From Neoscytalidium dimidiatum (taxonomy: Eukaryota > Ascomycota > Dothideomycetes > Botryosphaeriales > Botryosphaeriaceae), in the NCBI GenBank assembly GCA_037367355.1, contig CM074697.1, positions 3,348,001 through 3,412,000 of the forward strand: a stretch of DNA of 64,000 bases, read 5' to 3'. The translations under genes were made by a program, and so were the position numbers. The notes beneath the pieces are model-generated. The model saw only the letters and a program-made list of their open reading frames with translations. It was not told the origin of the DNA and made no database searches. Positions 31,514-43,347 of the stretch are shown piece after piece (position 1 is the stretch's first letter; each line of letters opens with the position of its first letter).

Positions 31514-32722
31514 ATGGCGGCGTCTAAATATATAAATACAGCGAAAGTATCTCTGCGACTTCGTAAATCCCAACGAGAAAAAATGTCGACCGAAGCTTTT
31601 CAGTGGGTTGGCCAAGCATGTCGAGACTTTCATAACAAAGAACAGTTCCAGGGTTTACTGGATCAGCTTAGCAACGAGAAGACCGATTTATCCGAGCGGA
31701 TCAAAGAGATTCAAAAGCGGATAGAGGAGATCAACGTCACCGTTCGGATTACCAAAGTTGTTCAGATGGTCAAGGACTCCTGGAAACGGGTCCCACAAAA
31801 CATTCAGCTGCCCTTCTACAACGCGAGCCGACTCCCGGAGACCCTCTTCGATGATCTACCATTCGTGCAAAGAATGAGGCTTCTGCTCGAACAGAACAAG
31901 AATAATGGAAACGGCCACCTCATTGATGCGATCGACGTCGTACACATCATCGAGGTCATCGATACATTTAGGATCAACACACCGTTGACATCCGACTACA
32001 ACTTGCTACTCCGCATTGCAGGTGTTCTTCCAGAGATCATCAGGACCAACACCGGCAAGTTCCGAGATGGAAACACAATGCTGCATAGCAAAGTTGGCCT
32101 GATTGACTTCAACGAGATTGAGCGCGTCCTCACGAGCGTGAGTCTCGTTAGGGGACAGCTCAACAGGCTTCCTATAACCGCGCGTCTTGTAATACCCAAG
32201 GCGGACGGAAGAAGTCTTGAGAGTCCTATGCACCGTTTCATGCGGTCCAACATCATCAGCATGCTGTTGGAAAAGAGCTTAGGGCTCCCAAGACCCAACA
32301 TTACAGATAATGTACTTCTGGTATTCATCCTTCCATAATAGCGTATGACCAAGCCTTAACTAGAAGTAGACAAGAGCATGCTTGCAGGTCGTCGTGGCTT
32401 TTGATCTCAGGGAATCCTCGTCTGGGACTTACATCGATCTCTTCAATTCTATACTCGTAAGTCCAATCCAGAGCAGTGTTTTATCTTTGATCTAACTCGA
32501 TCATAGTCTCAACCTGGAGTAATGCAGTTCTCCTCTCCAGCAAACATCGCTGTGATCCGACTCCATTTCAAGCGCTGTATACACCCCAGTATCTTCAAAA
32601 ACGATAGTTCCTTCGACGAGATAGCCGATTATGCGAATACTCACCGAGACGAGCCCTTTAGAACCCATCGGGACAGAATTTGGCCAAGAGTTAGTGCGAT
32701 TATAGGAGAGCTAACCTCTTAG
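31514..32722 (+). CDS. Unknown three-exon protein with N-terminal coiled coil, 360 residues
   Basis: Exons 31514-32311, 32388-32456 and 32507-32722 close in frame, with introns of 76 and 50 nt (donors GTACTT and GTAAGT; CTAAC branch sites in both). ATG 31514 sits in GCCATGG; Met at 31583 (MSTEAFQWVGQ) is an alternative start. A coiled coil is visible at about residues 55-78 (LSNEKTDLSERIKEIQKRIE). The middle has paired blocks, LIDAIDVVHIIEVIDTFRIN and GLIDFNEIERVLTSVSLVR. The end has VVVAFDLRESSSGTYIDLFN and ANIAVIRLHFKRCIHP. No known domain, signal or membrane helix is seen. It may belong with the neighbouring unknown genes at 27-31 kb, but nothing ties them functionally. Confidence 0.55.
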
Positions 32723-33702
32723 GAAGGATCAGACTGGGGACATAGCCCTTTTGAGTTTCGTCTGCTCGAAAGCTAGCCTAGATGTATATCCCAGAATGGG
32801 AGATTCGGTATCTTTGAATGCGAATAGACAAAAATTTCGAGATTGCTATATAGGCTAAAAGAATTCACCGCTCTTTAGCCTTCCTCTCCTACGCTTTAGT
32901 AGTAACGTAGGCAGACGCCTCCTAAAACACTAGTAGTTTACTCGTCCGAAAGGAGCATCGAGCTTTTAGTAAGAAATAATCTACTTAAGCGTCCTTAGTA
33001 AGCCGCTAAGATAGTATAAAGTCTATATATAATAATAATATCCCGACAACCGTTACCTCCGCCTAATGCGGCACTCCCGGCTATCGGTCGGCTATCCGCG
33101 GCGAGGTAATACACACACATACACACATATGGAAAAGAAATTAATAAAAATCCTTTCGTACGGAACGTGCACCTACGCGGTCGGAAGGACCAACGGGGCT
33201 CAGTAGGAGCCGAGTGGAGGGAGTAATAGTTTAGGAATAGAGGAATATCAATGCGTAGGACGGAATTGCAATCCGTAAGTGGGTTTTGCTTTTTTCGATT
33301 TTCGTTTGCTGTTTGTTTGTTTTTTCCTTTGGCTTCTACGTATTATAAGATAGTCGTGACAGATCGCGATCTGTTAAATCATCGTCCCTTAGATATCACG
33401 ATACGTAGGGAAGGAACGGTAGGGCGATCCGCCCTGTAGTAGCGGATCGCCATCCAGATAGGCAACAACAACAATATATACACATCCACGCATCGAGATC
33501 CCTGTCCCCCATTCGTAATTCCTACTAAGCTGTCTATCTTAAGCTTAGCTTCTATACGAACGTTAAACGAATAAATAAATAGACAAATAAATAAGCTCTA
33601 TTAACAGGCTCTTCGAAACTAGAATCTATAGAATTAGACTCTATAATACCTAACCCTTAGAATAACGCAAACTCGTATCGTAGCCAGCCATATGACCTCT
33701 AT
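32723..33702. repeat. AT-rich, RIP-like spacer with an old repeat
   Basis: From about 32880 the sequence is poor in CA/TG and rich in TA, typical of RIPed fungal repeats. No gene is supported. It includes the repeat unit at 33339-33545 described separately and a CA microsatellite (33108-33128). Confidence 0.6.
33339..33545. repeat. Dispersed repeat unit with a 9-bp hairpin
   Basis: About 150-200 bp here match a more strongly RIPed copy at 58339-58485. Shared words are ACGTAG, GCGATCCG, AGCGGA, GATCCCT and ATTCGTAATT in the same order and spacing. The core GGCGATCCG (33423-33431) and CGGATCGCC (33443-33451) form a perfect 9-bp stem with an 11-nt loop. The stem survives with one mismatch in the other copy. 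It is probably part of a retrotransposon LTR or non-autonomous element; the class cannot be determined. Confidence 0.6.
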
Positions 33703-35523
33703 TTAACCCCCCCTCATAAGCAGCACCCTCCTCCCGATCCGATCCGCGAAGACCACCGCGCCCAACAGCCCGGCCACCAGCGGCAACACGGCATGGCTTC
33801 TAAACAACTTATAAATAAACATGTGATTCGCAGCACCAGCCCCCAAGCCAATGGCGACGAACGCCACCAGCACCCTTCCGGTCACCGCGACTTTCTCGAA
33901 CACGTTCGACCTGCGCCGCTCCTTGGAGCAGACGACCCAGAACAGGGCGGCGAAGCACAGCATGGCGAGCATGATGCTGGTCCAGTAGTACAAATACAGC
34001 GTGAAGTACGCGGACCGCGCGCTGACGAACGCGTTCTCGCCGGCGGCGACGCGCACGCCCGTGGCCTCGAACAGGCCGCCCAGGAGGTCCGTGGTCGCGG
34101 CCATGAGCGACTGCGGGAGGACGGCGACGCCGTCGTCGCCGGTGGTGAGGTTCGCTTTCGCGCAGACGTCGGTGGCGTTGCCGGCGGCGTAGATGGACGA
34201 CAGGATGACGGGGACCTGGTCGCGCGACTCGAGCTTCTCGTCGAGCTTGAACGACTTGAGGGCGTCGATGAGCGGGGCCGTGAGGTCCGTGCCGGAAAGG
34301 TGTTGCGAGAGGCAGGACCGGATGGCTGCGTGCTGGAAGGTGGTGAATTGCTTGAAGACGTAGCGCGCGAGCGCGACTTGCTGGGATCCTTCGACGATGC
34401 CGACGATGCCGAGGTGGAGGGGAAAGTGGAGACCCGCCCAGATGAGCTGCCGGATGGAGCCGAAGTGCTGGTGTGTGGTCGTGTCGAAGTAGAGGACGAA
34501 GAGGAAGGTTAGGATGAGGACGATGCAGATGACGAGGAAGCAGCCTTCGAATGTGAGGCCCGACTTGCTCATTAGCTTCGCGACCGTCTTCGTGACGCCG
34601 ATGGCGCCTTCGCCGATGATGATGAGCGTGAGTAGGCCCATGCGCTCCATTAAGTGCGTCTTCTTGAAGCTCAGTTTGCGCCAGATGGACGCCGTGCCTA
34701 TCACGACAGCGACCTCGATCCCGATGATAATGTACCAGACGTAGTAGATACCCATGCCATTGCCCGATGTCGCGGAGAAGGCGGGAACCATGGAATAGTA
34801 CGCTCCGCCGCAGAGAAGGAAAGTAGTGATGGTGAGAGCTAGGGGAAAGCGGAGGCCTTTCACCTTTTTCTGTATAAAATAGCAAGCGACTGAATACTGC
34901 ATTGCCAGCAACAGGCGGCTGACAAAGAGCATGATGCATAGAATTTTGAAAATCTGGATATGAGTCAGCCTAGGTGATCGGGCTATCAGAGTCATTTAAT
35001 CCCACAGTATTGTTGTGCTCTTTGCCACCTGGGTGGAAGGATGAGCCAACGAGGGCGAAGCCCACGAAAATGATGAATTGAAACACTTTACAAGCGCGTT
35101 CGTAAGCGGAATCCAATGCGAACCGCACATCATGGAGAGTGATTTGCAGCCATGTGAACCAAATAATTCCGAAAAGGCCAATGTATGCAACCAGAGTATT
35201 CGTGTCCGTGATCGAGTGTGTAGAGGTGAATGTCGCGAGATTGGCGATTAGGAATAGGTCAAAGAACAGCTCGACAGAATTCGATTCCGAGCGGAGTCCG
35301 AAGCGAGGGTCATCCCCTTTTGCGTAGCGGAGAGGAGATTCGACTAATGGGAGGAGGGTCGTTTTGTCATCGTGTACATGTATCGAGGAGCTACTGAGGT
35401 CTCAATCAGAAGGGGGCTGGGATGATTCTAGGGCAGTATTGAAGTCTTGTTGACGAACCTGCTAAAGCTGGAATCCGAACGGGCGTGTCCGTGATTTGGT
35501 TCAGCAAACGAGAATTCGTACAT
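33703..35523 (-). CDS. LtrA-like (low temperature requirement A) multi-pass membrane protein
   Basis: Three exons (35523-35459, 35393-35006, about 34953-33703) close to 567 residues. The 5' end was built from the ATG at 35523, a 65-bp intron and the junction SFS|SSSSIHVHDD. The hallmark N-terminal motif SVELFFDLFLIANLATFTSTH is followed by GLFGIIWFTWLQITLHDVRF and DSAYERACKVFQF. Many membrane helices follow (GIYYVWYIIIGIEVAVVIG, ERMGLLTLIIIGEGAIGV, FLVICIVLILTFLFVLYF). These match the bacterial LtrA family, which has fungal homologues of unknown role. Intron 2 has a weak donor (GTGGGA) but a good CTGAC branch site. The C-terminal half beyond the LtrA core has further TM helices. Coordinates of the last junction may be off by one. 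Confidence 0.85.
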
Positions 35524-36284
35524 CTTTCTGCGGTCGAAAGAGGTCTTGGGGAGGTTGTGTGCGAGTTTCTCTTGCAGTGGTGGGAGGTTCAGGGATGAAG
35601 AAAGGAATGATGCTCCACTGGGTAATAGTGGATATACACATCCCTCTTATACGGAGGTTGAAGCTGCAGGAAACACGAGAAAGCTTATGCCGTAGTGCCC
35701 ACATCCTGCGGATGTTTTAGGCTACGGTAAGCTTGGCATGCGTTTTAAGCTTCGGCGCACTGCCTTGGGACGCCGTCATGCCGGTGTGATAGATGCCAAA
35801 ACACTTCGCCGTTATCTCGAAAGGACGTTGACAGGATATTAGCGACGTCCAACTCGACGGTGGTGAGGAAGATAGTGCAAAGTGCCATGTAAGTTTGAAC
35901 ATGAAACGAAGGTGAAAGTATCGGTGAAGTTGACAGATCGTGTTCAGCACATGAGTTGATGTAGATCTTGCTGCGCCGATCCTCCTCAGGCTTCCATACG
36001 TGGACACTTATCTATTGGACAAGCCTTTGGTCTAGCTCAAAATAGCCTGTTAGATGCCGCAGCTAAAGGCGGGTAGGGCTCGTGTCTCGGTCCCGTGGTC
36101 TTCTTAGATCGAGACCGAGAGGTAACCGCGTTCGTAATCGGACACCAACCGAAGCCGAAAAACACAGGGGAGCGCTGTTATTCGACAAGGGATAAATATC
36201 ACTGCACGCAGATAGATGAATAGAAACAAAAGGCGTGTGCTTTAAAACACTCCGCGGTCTGAAATGACAGAAACGATAATACGA
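35524..36284. other. Intergenic, no gene supported
   Basis: Upstream region of the LtrA-like gene and 3' flank of the next minus-strand gene. A perfect 8-bp inverted repeat, TCTCGGTC/GACCGAGA, lies at 36085-36092 and 36113-36120. Its role is unknown. Confidence 0.45.
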
Positions 36285-37976
36285 TTAGTACTCAACTATG
36301 TTGAACCTCCTCTCGGTGAGTGTTTCGACGTCTCTCGAGGTGCCGAAACAAACGAACACGCTTGCTACCCACAGTGCCCTTTGACGGATGTACGCTTCCC
36401 TTGCTGCTAAGCCATTGTCGCAGACTCGTGCCGCAAATGTTCCGAGCAATGCCGTTTCCTCTCGCAAGACGCTCTCAACGCCACGGAAGATGGAACCGTT
36501 TGCCCATGCAATCAACTGGGTCATGTCTTCCTCCACATCGAAATCCGCGCACGAGAAAGCTTGCTGACGAGTGACAAATGATCCCGCGCCTGCCTGAGTA
36601 GCGATACGAATATACAAGAGCGAGGTACATCGACCCTTAGCCAAGTCGAAGTCGACTAAGTCCCGTCGACGTGCATGATAACCCAATGCAAGTAGCGGAA
36701 TCATGAGCTTCCGATGCACATTCGAATCAACGGCCCAGCCATCCTGGAGCCAAGTAGCGACCTCGCAAAGCAGCATGTCCGTGCTCAGATTATGTCGCGG
36801 TGCCTCAAGGTCCGGGACAGAGCGGACGCCTGACTGAGCGGCGAAAGAAGCATGGGATGTCGGAGGGGAGCTATGCGGTCTGTGTATGAGCGGCGGCGAC
36901 CCCGGAATTGGTGTTGAGCTGTTTGCAAACAGAGGAAGCTGCACTAGGCTCCTCGAAGCTCTCTTCGTTTCAGTCTCGGCGTCCTTGTCCGACGTTGTTG
37001 GGCTCTCGGCATCTGCATAAGCGCGTTTGCGGCAAGTCCTGTTTGCATAAAGAAGCTGCTTTGGTGGCGTTTCCTCGACTAGAGACTGGCTGTCTCGAAC
37101 AACCACATCGGGAGTGCGGGGTGTTTCCAGATCGCCTTTCTCCTGGTGGTCTGATGAAGGCTCCTCCGCAAGCTTTTCCGGGGAAGGTGTAGGAGTCCGC
37201 ACTACCTCTTCATACGGAGGCGGAGCACTGCCTTCTCGGTCCTCCTCGCAAGGCTTCAGTGCCAACGGGTTGCCCGCCTTTAGCGTCGTGTCAGCTGCAT
37301 CTAAGCCGAACAGCTCCCACGCGTTTTGTTTCGCGCCACGGCCCTGGTACATCGACTTCAAACGGAATGCCGGCGTGTGAGCGGTACCCTCGAGAACAGC
37401 CGAGGCCAGTCCATTTAGAGCCACTTGGGAGTAGGTGTTCCGTTTGAGATATACATCGAAGCTGGATGCCTTAGACAGCGACTTCAAGCTCAGGACGAGG
37501 TCCCTTGGTGTGCCGACAAGCTCGTTCTTGATCTTCATCCTGGGCATCAACACGTAGCCAGGCTCCCTGACGCGAAGCTGCACGCGAAAAACGTTTGAAG
37601 ACGCTGTCAGACTAGCAGATCTGATGGCGTCTTGATGCGGTTCGGGTAGTTCTGAAGATGTGATGGGCGATATGTTGAGCGAAGAAGGGGAGTTGAGATT
37701 TTCAACAGGAAGAACGATGAATAAGTCGATTGGCTTTGATGCACTTCCCGCACGGACGCGTAGTGGTAGATGAAGCAGCAGAAGGAAAGCGTCCGTATCT
37801 TCTGAAAAATGACCAAGCATGAGGGAAAATTCAGCCTTTCTATTGTGAGATGATAAACGACCAAGAAAATGAACATTCCGCTCCTCATCATCCCACGCCG
37901 CGATGACTCGATCTGCAACCACCCACTGCGGCTCCACACCCAACGCCTTGTTGACTCTAGCTTCCCGAGACTCCAT
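36285..37976 (-). CDS. Intact member of the uncharacterised family also found at 20.2 kb
   Basis: Single-exon frame of 563 residues from ATG 37976. Two regions are conserved with the paralogue. The N-terminal half contains VIAAWDDEERNVHFLGRL, LHLPLRVRAG, DLFIVLPVENL, REPGYVLMP, DLVLSLKSLSKASSFDVYL, NAWELFGLDAADT and PPPYEEVV. A C-terminal helical region starts near MLLCEVATWLQDGWAVDSN. Between them is a disordered segment with NLS-like TCRKRAYAD and KRASRS. The N-terminal half has alternating hydrophobic strands and could be a beta-sandwich; PPPYEEVV resembles a PPxY/WW ligand. There is no signal peptide. It is likely nuclear or cytoplasmic. Function is unknown. Confidence 0.6.
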   Translation of the reverse strand: MESREARVNKALGVEPQWVVADRVIAAWDDEERNVHFLGRLSSHNRKAEFSLMLGHFSEDTDAFLLLLHLPLRVRAGSASKPIDLFIVLPVENLNSPSSLNISPITSSELPEPHQDAIRSASLTASSNVFRVQLRVREPGYVLMPRMKIKNELVGTPRDLVLSLKSLSKASSFDVYLKRNTYSQVALNGLASAVLEGTAHTPAFRLKSMYQGRGAKQNAWELFGLDAADTTLKAGNPLALKPCEEDREGSAPPPYEEVVRTPTPSPEKLAEEPSSDHQEKGDLETPRTPDVVVRDSQSLVEETPPKQLLYANRTCRKRAYADAESPTTSDKDAETETKRASRSLVQLPLFANSSTPIPGSPPLIHRPHSSPPTSHASFAAQSGVRSVPDLEAPRHNLSTDMLLCEVATWLQDGWAVDSNVHRKLMIPLLALGYHARRRDLVDFDLAKGRCTSLLYIRIATQAGAGSFVTRQQAFSCADFDVEEDMTQLIAWANGSIFRGVESVLREETALLGTFAARVCDNGLAAREAYIRQRALWVASVFVCFGTSRDVETLTERRFNIVEY

Positions 37977-38929
37977 GTTCGGTCGTTCAACGTCGTGGGT
38001 ACCTGTAGCTCGCGGTCAGTTGTGTAAGAAGCGCAGTCTCAGGAGACAGCGACACCCCCACTCATTCGTGGGAAACCCGCCCACCCGGGCTTTTCGAGCG
38101 CTGATGCCCAGGAGTAGCCCCGACTCCGTATGCGACCCAGGCCACGGTGGACTTGTAGTTGCAATCGCTGCTGGGGACCGACCGCAGCTTGAGGATGTCC
38201 AAGACAAAGACTGCCACGCGATCGGAACAGGTGGCGCCAGGGTAGCAGCGCGGTACACTGCCACACGGACGGAGCAGCGTGCGCGTCAGAAATGACACGA
38301 GGTGCTGCTACACGTCCGGAGCAGCTTGCGCGAGGGGCTACCACGCAGGCGAAGGGCTGTTACGCGGTCGGGACGATGGGCGCCGGAGAGCCTCAAGCAT
38401 GCAAAGTCGAATAATGTTTGCAGAAAATGCGATTTGGGCGAGAAGGATGGTGAGCCGACGAAAGGCTAGCGATGGTCTCGGATGCGGTCGAGATGTTGAA
38501 GAGCGAACGGGAGATGGTGGTGATGGTTGGGTGAGTGGAACTGAGGAGGCTGGAGCGCTAAGTTGGCAAGCCTCGGAGCGGCACAATCATTTATCCGTTC
38601 CGTGAGTTGTGCACGGTCCACATTTCGTATTGCTCGATCACTCGTCCGGTGCTCTCTCACTTCCCAACTCAACATCTGCACTATCGACGTCACCGTCTCA
38701 GTCATATACACAATCATCTCAATTGGCCTCCGAAGGCACCGGATTTCATTAAAATTTATCTCTACTCTATGCGACAAGTGTCGTGCCAATCGTTCGATTT
38801 CTCGTACTGTTCCTTAGGTATTTATAAAGTTTATTCTCGCTGGTTACCGAACCGATCCTTCAAGCTCTAGTGGGACGTGGTGTGTCGTCTCTATATACAA
38901 GACCATGAAAGTTACCACAAGATTGCCCT
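37977..38929. other. Intergenic, no gene supported
   Basis: GC-rich, imperfectly repetitive sequence (38200-38370) with overlapping frames on both strands and no domain. It also holds the 3' flank of the transporter gene. Confidence 0.45.
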
Positions 38930-40968
38930 TCATGCCTCAGCCACACCATGACGGTCCCTCTGCTTCAATTCCGACACAATCTCTCTCCTTCTTATCTTGT
39001 CTTCCGTGCCTGCCCTGTCTTTGAAGACCTGGTCCATGTCCTCCAAGCTTCTTCCCTTCGTCTCCGGAACGAGGAAGTATGCCCATATCAAGCTCACTAG
39101 ACACCACACAGCAAAGAACGTATACGCTCCGAACCCATCGGTGTTTTGAATCAAAGGCGGAGTGATCAGGCCGATAATAAAGTTAAAGAGCCACTGGATA
39201 AGTTAGAATGGTCCAGAATAGCGCGAGTGATTGCTGGCTAAGATGACTCACGTTCGAGCAGGTACTCCATGCCACACCCTTTGTGCGAATCGAGCTGGGA
39301 AAGATCTCACTGGGCATGGCTGTTTCCGAGTCAGCAAGTGCAAGCAATACCCCGGGGACCCGACTATAATGACGACTTACCCCAAGGAACCGGTCCCCAC
39401 GTCATGCCGAAGATCAACATGTACGCAAATAGGAACGCCACAGATACCCATCCCTTATCCTTATTGTCATCCCACGAATGGAAGTACAACCCAACCAACA
39501 CCGCAATGATGAGATGGCAAATCGTCATCCCAGCACTGCCAGCCAATAGCAACGGCCGCCGGCCGAACGCATCCATCGTGTACAGACTCGTGGCCACACC
39601 CACCAGTTGAGTGATGTTGAGCACGCCGCCCAAGATGAGCCGCATATTGTACCCCATTCCCATCGTCTCGAACAGCGATGGCGAGTAATAGATCAACGCA
39701 TTGATCCCGACGAATTGCTGGAAGAACATGATCAAGATTCCCACCATCGTCCTCCGCCAGTACCCTTGCCTAAAGCAGTCTGCGTAGCCAGCCAGTCCCA
39801 ACTTGATGCTAGCCCACCGGCTCTTCTTCGTCGCGGTGAACAGGTGCGGGTGCTTCTTCTCGGCCACTTCGCGGTGGAATGCCACTTCGGCGCGGATGTC
39901 GAGCCACTCTGCCTGCACACGTGGGTCATCCGGCGGAAGGTTGCGCAGCTTAGAGAGAGACGCCAGACTCTCTTCGTCGCGGCCCTTGGACGCTAGCCAG
40001 CGTGGTGAGAAGGGAATATACATGACGGCAACACCCAGGAGAAGCGCGGGGAAGATTTGTAGGAGAAAGGGTAGCCAGTAAGACCATTGTCCGCCGATAT
40101 AGCGCGTGCCGAAGGTGATCCAATATGCGATGACGATGCCGAAGACGATGGAGAATTCCTCCATGACAAGGAGTGAACCTGTCGGAAGATGATGAGCAGC
40201 TAACCTCAGAAAAAGGTGTTGGTCCACTGACCTCTGATCTCGGGAGGAGAGACTTCGGAGATGTACAGTGGAACGACCATGCTCTTCATGCCGACTCCAA
40301 TACCGCCAATCAACCTGCCTACGACGAGCATGGCGTAGTCGACGGCGCCGGTCTGGATTGCGGACCCGATAATGAAAATTACCACTGCAATCAGGATGGA
40401 ATACCTGCGGGAGTATTTCTCGGCAATCCAGCCTTGGTTGAGTGCGCCTGGGAACCAGGGTTAGCTTCAGAAGTTGCTGACAATTTGTCTTAAACAAACC
40501 GATTAAGGCTCCCAATTGAATCATAGCAGTCATGAAACCTTTCCAGAAGCCTCCTCCGCTTGCATCCTCGGATACTCGAGGGAATTTGTCCGTAAATTGG
40601 TCCATCACGAGGATGATAGATATAACTCCTTGATCTTTGAGGCGTGAGATATTAGAAGACATTCCGATACTCTTGACACCGATTTGCAGTCCTACCATAA
40701 CCAAACAGAAACGCTCCCAGACGGACTACGGTTGCACAGAGGACGACATATTTGGACTGGAACATGCCCATGAACCCTTGGTTGCGGCAACGTTAATTTC
40801 TATACGAGCAGACAGACAAAACGGCCCCTTACCAGATTTGACGTAGTTCTCCCGCAGCTCTACCACAGTATCCTCCAAATGCTCCGACGTGTTCTTCGGA
40901 TCCGCATAAACTGCGGTCTCCTTGTCCACGACGTCGCCGCCATTGCTGGGAGAGTGATTGGCTGACAT
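38930..40968 (-). CDS. MFS sugar transporter (sugar porter family)
   Basis: Proton-coupled or facilitative sugar uptake at the plasma membrane; the substrate is not predictable. Seven exons (40968-40833, 40776-40696, 40634-40500, 40447-40232, 40178-39381, 39319-39252, 39193-38930) close in frame to 565 residues. Motifs in order: FLFGYDQGVIS in TM1 (spanning a splice site); [40 protein letters not shown], with PFSPRWL where PESPRWL is usual; [37 protein letters not shown]; and [15 protein letters not shown]. Twelve membrane spans are expected. The N-terminal 46 residues are hydrophilic and cytosolic. All six introns are short (49-57 nt or close to that). It is complete and probably functional. 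Confidence 0.93.
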
Positions 40969-42560
40969 AGCTTCTCGCCTACGTCAAAACAGATATCTTT
41001 GATTCGCAGGTCTGCAAGATGCAGGAAGCTGGAACAGTGTGGTTGGTTTGACCAGGAACTGGAGATCTTTTGCCCACGTTATATGCAACCCCGAAATCTG
41101 GGAAGCACGATCCCGATCCTTGGGCGCAAGCGGTAGGACATTTCCAGATGCCGAACGGACATTCGCTGCGTAGAACGCTATAGAATGACGGACACTACTG
41201 CGCTGCCCGGAAGGATCGTTCGAGTCGTGCCGAGAGCTTACGTGGTCGCGTGACGGGAGCTAACTGGATGGCCAAGATGCGGGGTATTGGCCGGTGCGAC
41301 CAAGATTCTTGACTGTCTCGCTGAATAAATGCCACAGAAAGCCGATGCTCGTGATTGCTGGTCGTTTGGAGAAGTTATGCAGCGAAGGCACTGACCTCAT
41401 GGTGTTGTTGGTCGTCGGCAGTGCGGCGGCTTTGGGGATGGTGCTGTTTGTACCCAAGAGTATAGGGAACCTACGCCAAGACTCAAGGTTTCGAACTGTG
41501 AGAGGTGAGGATCGGGAGAGAAGGGTATGAATAGACGTAAGAAATCACGACGAATACGCAGAACAGATCCAAGAGTGAAATCTGAGCTAAAAAGACAAAA
41601 TGAAATATAGCCGTCCTCATCAGCTGTTCGTGCAGGTACCAGTGAGATCTATCGACCGTACAAATAAATTCCTAGCTCCTCTCTGACGCTGATCGTGCAT
41701 GAAAATAAGATTTGCGCCGCTCCGTCAGAGCCGGGCTTTGTTAGCTTTCTCCAATATATATTTTGTCGGGAGCAAGATTCCGGAGGGAATTATGTCCCGA
41801 ATGGCTGGGTTCCTAAGAATTATTCCAACTCTTCTGTTGATTTTTCTATAGAGAAAGCGATTCCACGCCCGAACTGTCCTCGAAAAAGGTAATCTTCAGG
41901 CAGCAGATGCCTCTGAGGATCTCATCATGGCTGAGCAGACGCTGCCATTCACACTAGATAAGGGGTGCTAGGAATGCGCGGCTGGCCAAGAGCGAGAGAG
42001 TCGGTCACTAAATATTAATTCTTGCCCATTACATCAATGTAGGAACTAAGCGAGTTTCGCCAGCATTGTTACCCCATACAGAGAAAAGGAATGATATTCG
42101 GCGCTACAAACTACAGGCCGATTCTTGCTGTACTTCCCCTGGGGTTTTTCCTACGCAGAGGAAAATATGCTGAGTAGGTTTAGGGCGAACGCCCATCGGC
42201 ACACATCGGCATTCACCGGAACCGGAACGGTGGCCTCGGCGTTCCGGGCCGAAGTTCGTGATTCGGGAGGCGTTCGGCGGGCGTCGCGGAGACGTGCCTT
42301 TTACGTCTGCTTCTCCCGGCCGTCGCTAACACGTTCCTTTCGCGTTCACAGCACTGAATGATACCATCGCACAAACCTGCTTCTAACGTCTGCCAACCGC
42401 ATCCATCTGACAAATACATCTCATGACTATAATATACTGACTTCGAAATGTTGCGCTCTGTGCTGTTTACAACACCACCTGTTCGGTGCTCTCTACTGAT
42501 TTCAAAAGCCTTCGACGCAATTTAGCGCAGTTATCACGGACGAAACTGTGGGCCATCACA
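40969..42560. other. Intergenic, about 1.6 kb, no gene supported
   Basis: Promoter side of the transporter and upstream flank of the NAD(P)-binding relic. Frames at 41260-41530 and 42125-42419 are short and lack any domain. Nothing else is recognised. Confidence 0.45.
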
Positions 42561-43347
42561 ATGACGAGAATTTTCCTGTTCGTAGCTCTGCCATTAATCT
42601 CCAAAATCATTGAAAGTACTGATTCCTTGAATTCAGAACCGGCGCCTCCGGCTACATTGGCGGACAAGTCCTGCACTCTCTCGCAACCACGCATCCAGAA
42701 TACGAAATCGTAGTACTCAATAGAGACCCCGAGAAGGCAGCTATCATCACGAAAGCATTTCCCAATGTTCCAATTGTCCCCGGCAGCTTAGACGATGCCG
42801 CCATCCTCGAATCCGAGGCCTCAAAAGCCGACATCGTCCTGCGTGCGCCGCACCCCCCACCCAACATCAGCCGAACACCCACTCACCAATCCCCAGACCT
42901 GGCCTCCACCAGCCACCTCGCGAGCGCGCAATCCATCCACAAAGGCCTAACCTCCACCCGGCGCCCCACACCCGGTCCGTCCGCCCCCTGATCCTCCCCA
43001 CCATCCGGAAAGAAAAACAAAAAAAAATCCAAGTTGAATTAACACTTCCGCCCACTCCTCTTCGCCTCTCTCCAGCCCACTGGATCCAAATCTCCGGCGC
43101 CAGCCTCCTCGCCGCGCCCGAAATCGCCTCCCGCCGCTTCGGCGAGCCGACCGACGCCGTCTACGACGACACCACGGGCCTCGCATCCATCGTCTCCCTC
43201 ATCCGCGCCACGCCCTCGCGCGCCGTCGACAACCTCGTCCTCGACGCCGATGCTGCCGCCGCCGCCGCCGCCGCCAAGCAGACGCCGGGCGCCGTCCGCA
43301 CCGCCCTCGTGCCCGCCGGCATCATCTACTGTTATGGCAAGTACGCT
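42561..43347 (+). pseudogene. NAD(P)-binding (NmrA/extended SDR-like) gene truncated by repeats
   Basis: ATG 42561 begins MTRIFLF, followed by an intron-like gap and then the Rossmann motif TGASGYIGGQVLHSLATTH, EYEIVVLNRD and VPIVPGSLDDAAILE. A second coding block after a spacer reads HWIQISGASLLAAPEIASRR, YDDTTGLASIVSLIRATPSR and VRTALVPAGIIYCYG. There the similarity stops at the edge of the AT-rich block. The first junction does not splice cleanly in frame, DIVLRAP replaces the usual VLH(A/T)A, and the C-terminal half is gone. The gene was most likely cut by repeat insertion and decayed. Substrate unknown. Confidence 0.7.

Noticed and set aside
33809..34939. Minus-strand His/Arg-rich frame of 376 codons
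   Set aside because: Shadow frame of the LtrA-like gene; composition typical of an off-frame read.
37977..38605. GC-rich frames between the family gene and the transporter
   Set aside because: Overlapping on both strands with imperfect repeats; no domain.
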